NCBI GenBank assembly: GCA_902783615.1
Contig: CACZRQ010000147.1
Coordinates: forward strand, 1-6,117
From: an uncultured Bacteroidales bacterium
GTDB taxonomy: Bacteria > Bacteroidota > Bacteroidia > Bacteroidales > Bacteroidaceae
Direction of reading: 5' to 3'
Length of the DNA: 6,117 bases
Shown here: piece by piece, positions 5,856-6,117 of the stretch
How the letters are laid out: the number at the start of each line of letters is the position of its first letter
Numbering within the stretch: position 1 is the first letter of the stretch
The notes under the pieces: model-generated
What the model saw: the letters and a program-made list of their open reading frames with translations, nothing else
The model's database searches: none
What the model was told of the DNA's origin: nothing
Program-made: the position numbers and the translations under genes

Positions 5856-5895
5856 AATATTCGTTCGATGAATGCATCTTCTTGAACGAAATATT
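5856..5895. repeat. Imperfect 40-base dyad
   Basis: AATATTCGTTC (5856-5866) and GAACGAAATATT (5884-5895) are inverted copies differing by one extra base. The interior carries GATG (5867-5870) and CATC (5875-5878), which can extend the fold. It has no T-tract, so an operator or structural element is likelier than a terminator. Confidence 0.5.
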
Positions 5896-6010
5896 GGGAA
5901 TGCCTTGATGATAGAAACCCTTTTTGGCAGAATGTCATTTGATGTGTTCCAAAGAAATAATCATTATTCTGCTCATGGAATCATGTAAACAGCTGTCATT
6001 CAATGTTAGT

Positions 6011-6117
6011 TGAGTCCGCATGAGTCCGTCATTACCAGACTCTTAGTCTGTAACTAACGGACTCTTGGTCTGCAACTACCTGACTGTCGGTCTGTAACTA
6101 ACAGACTAACTATCGCA
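6011..6117. repeat. 22-bp tandem array with hairpin-forming units, cut by the window edge
   Basis: Three consecutive 22-base units begin at 6038, 6060 and 6082, each beginning GACT and containing GTCTGYAACTA; a fourth begins at 6104 and diverges or is cut off. With the two bases before it, each unit can fold around a 3-base loop: CAGACT-CTT-AGTCTG perfectly, CGGACT-CTT-GGTCTG with two G-U pairs, and CTGACT-GTC-GGTCTG with one mismatch. Just upstream TGAGTCCG is repeated at 6011 and 6021, and GAGTCCG is the reverse complement of CGGACTC at 6058-6064. Confidence 0.75.

Larger units (their letters stand above)
5302..6117. other. Repeat-rich region without a convincing gene
   Basis: These 816 bases contain no ORF with recognisable protein features. 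Minus-strand ORFs of 96 and 70 codons at 5346-5647 are built across the repeats. The stretch holds several unrelated repeat families, listed separately, plus an AT-rich segment at 5761-5796. No tRNA or rRNA was seen. No Bacteroidota promoter match was found on either strand when read by eye. Confidence 0.6.

Noticed and set aside
6038..6117. CRISPR-like array
   Set aside because: The 22-base units are contiguous with no unique spacers, so this is a tandem repeat and not a CRISPR array.

Overview
The window looks like a chromosomal segment from a member of the Bacteroidales, most likely Prevotella-like. Two promoters match the Bacteroidota pattern (a TTTG box, 20 bases, then TAnnTTTG). Start codons are preceded by A-rich sequence rather than Shine-Dalgarno sites. 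The proteins resemble, from memory, Bacteroides/Prevotella families. No database was searched.

Layout. (1) 1-2057, plus strand: a sugar MFS permease whose true start may lie before the window, followed 4 bases later by a PfkB-family fructokinase. Together they would import a hexose, probably fructose, and phosphorylate it. This pairing is typical of the distal end of a Bacteroidales fructan-use locus. (2) 2081-3499, minus strand: an acyl-ACP thioesterase followed after 54 bases by an AlbA_2/Schlafen-type putative nucleic-acid-binding protein. The second gene converges on the fructokinase and carries a near-perfect GC-rich palindrome inside its coding sequence. (3) 3500-3846: a 347-base divergent intergenic region. 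It holds the thioesterase promoter embedded in one of two tandem palindromic repeat units, then a perfect 20-bp inverted repeat, then a promoter facing right. (4) 3847-5301, plus strand: a 484-residue protein joining a COG1672-type P-loop ATPase to a C-terminal PD-(D/E)XK nuclease-like domain (DUF234 type). (5) 5302-6117: 816 bases with no convincing gene but full of small repeats. These are a REP-like hairpin cluster, an 11-bp tandem array with an inverted copy beside it, a CGGAAG-rich inverted repeat, a 40-base imperfect dyad, and a 22-bp tandem array with hairpin potential running off the right edge.

The left half is ordinary metabolism. The accessory part starts near 3500: an ATPase-nuclease of unknown role with its own promoter, bounded by palindromes on the left and a repeat field on the right. 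No complete, recognisable new system is visible. The best leads are the ATPase-nuclease with its upstream dyad, and the structured repeats in the last 800 bases, two of which show base changes that preserve pairing.
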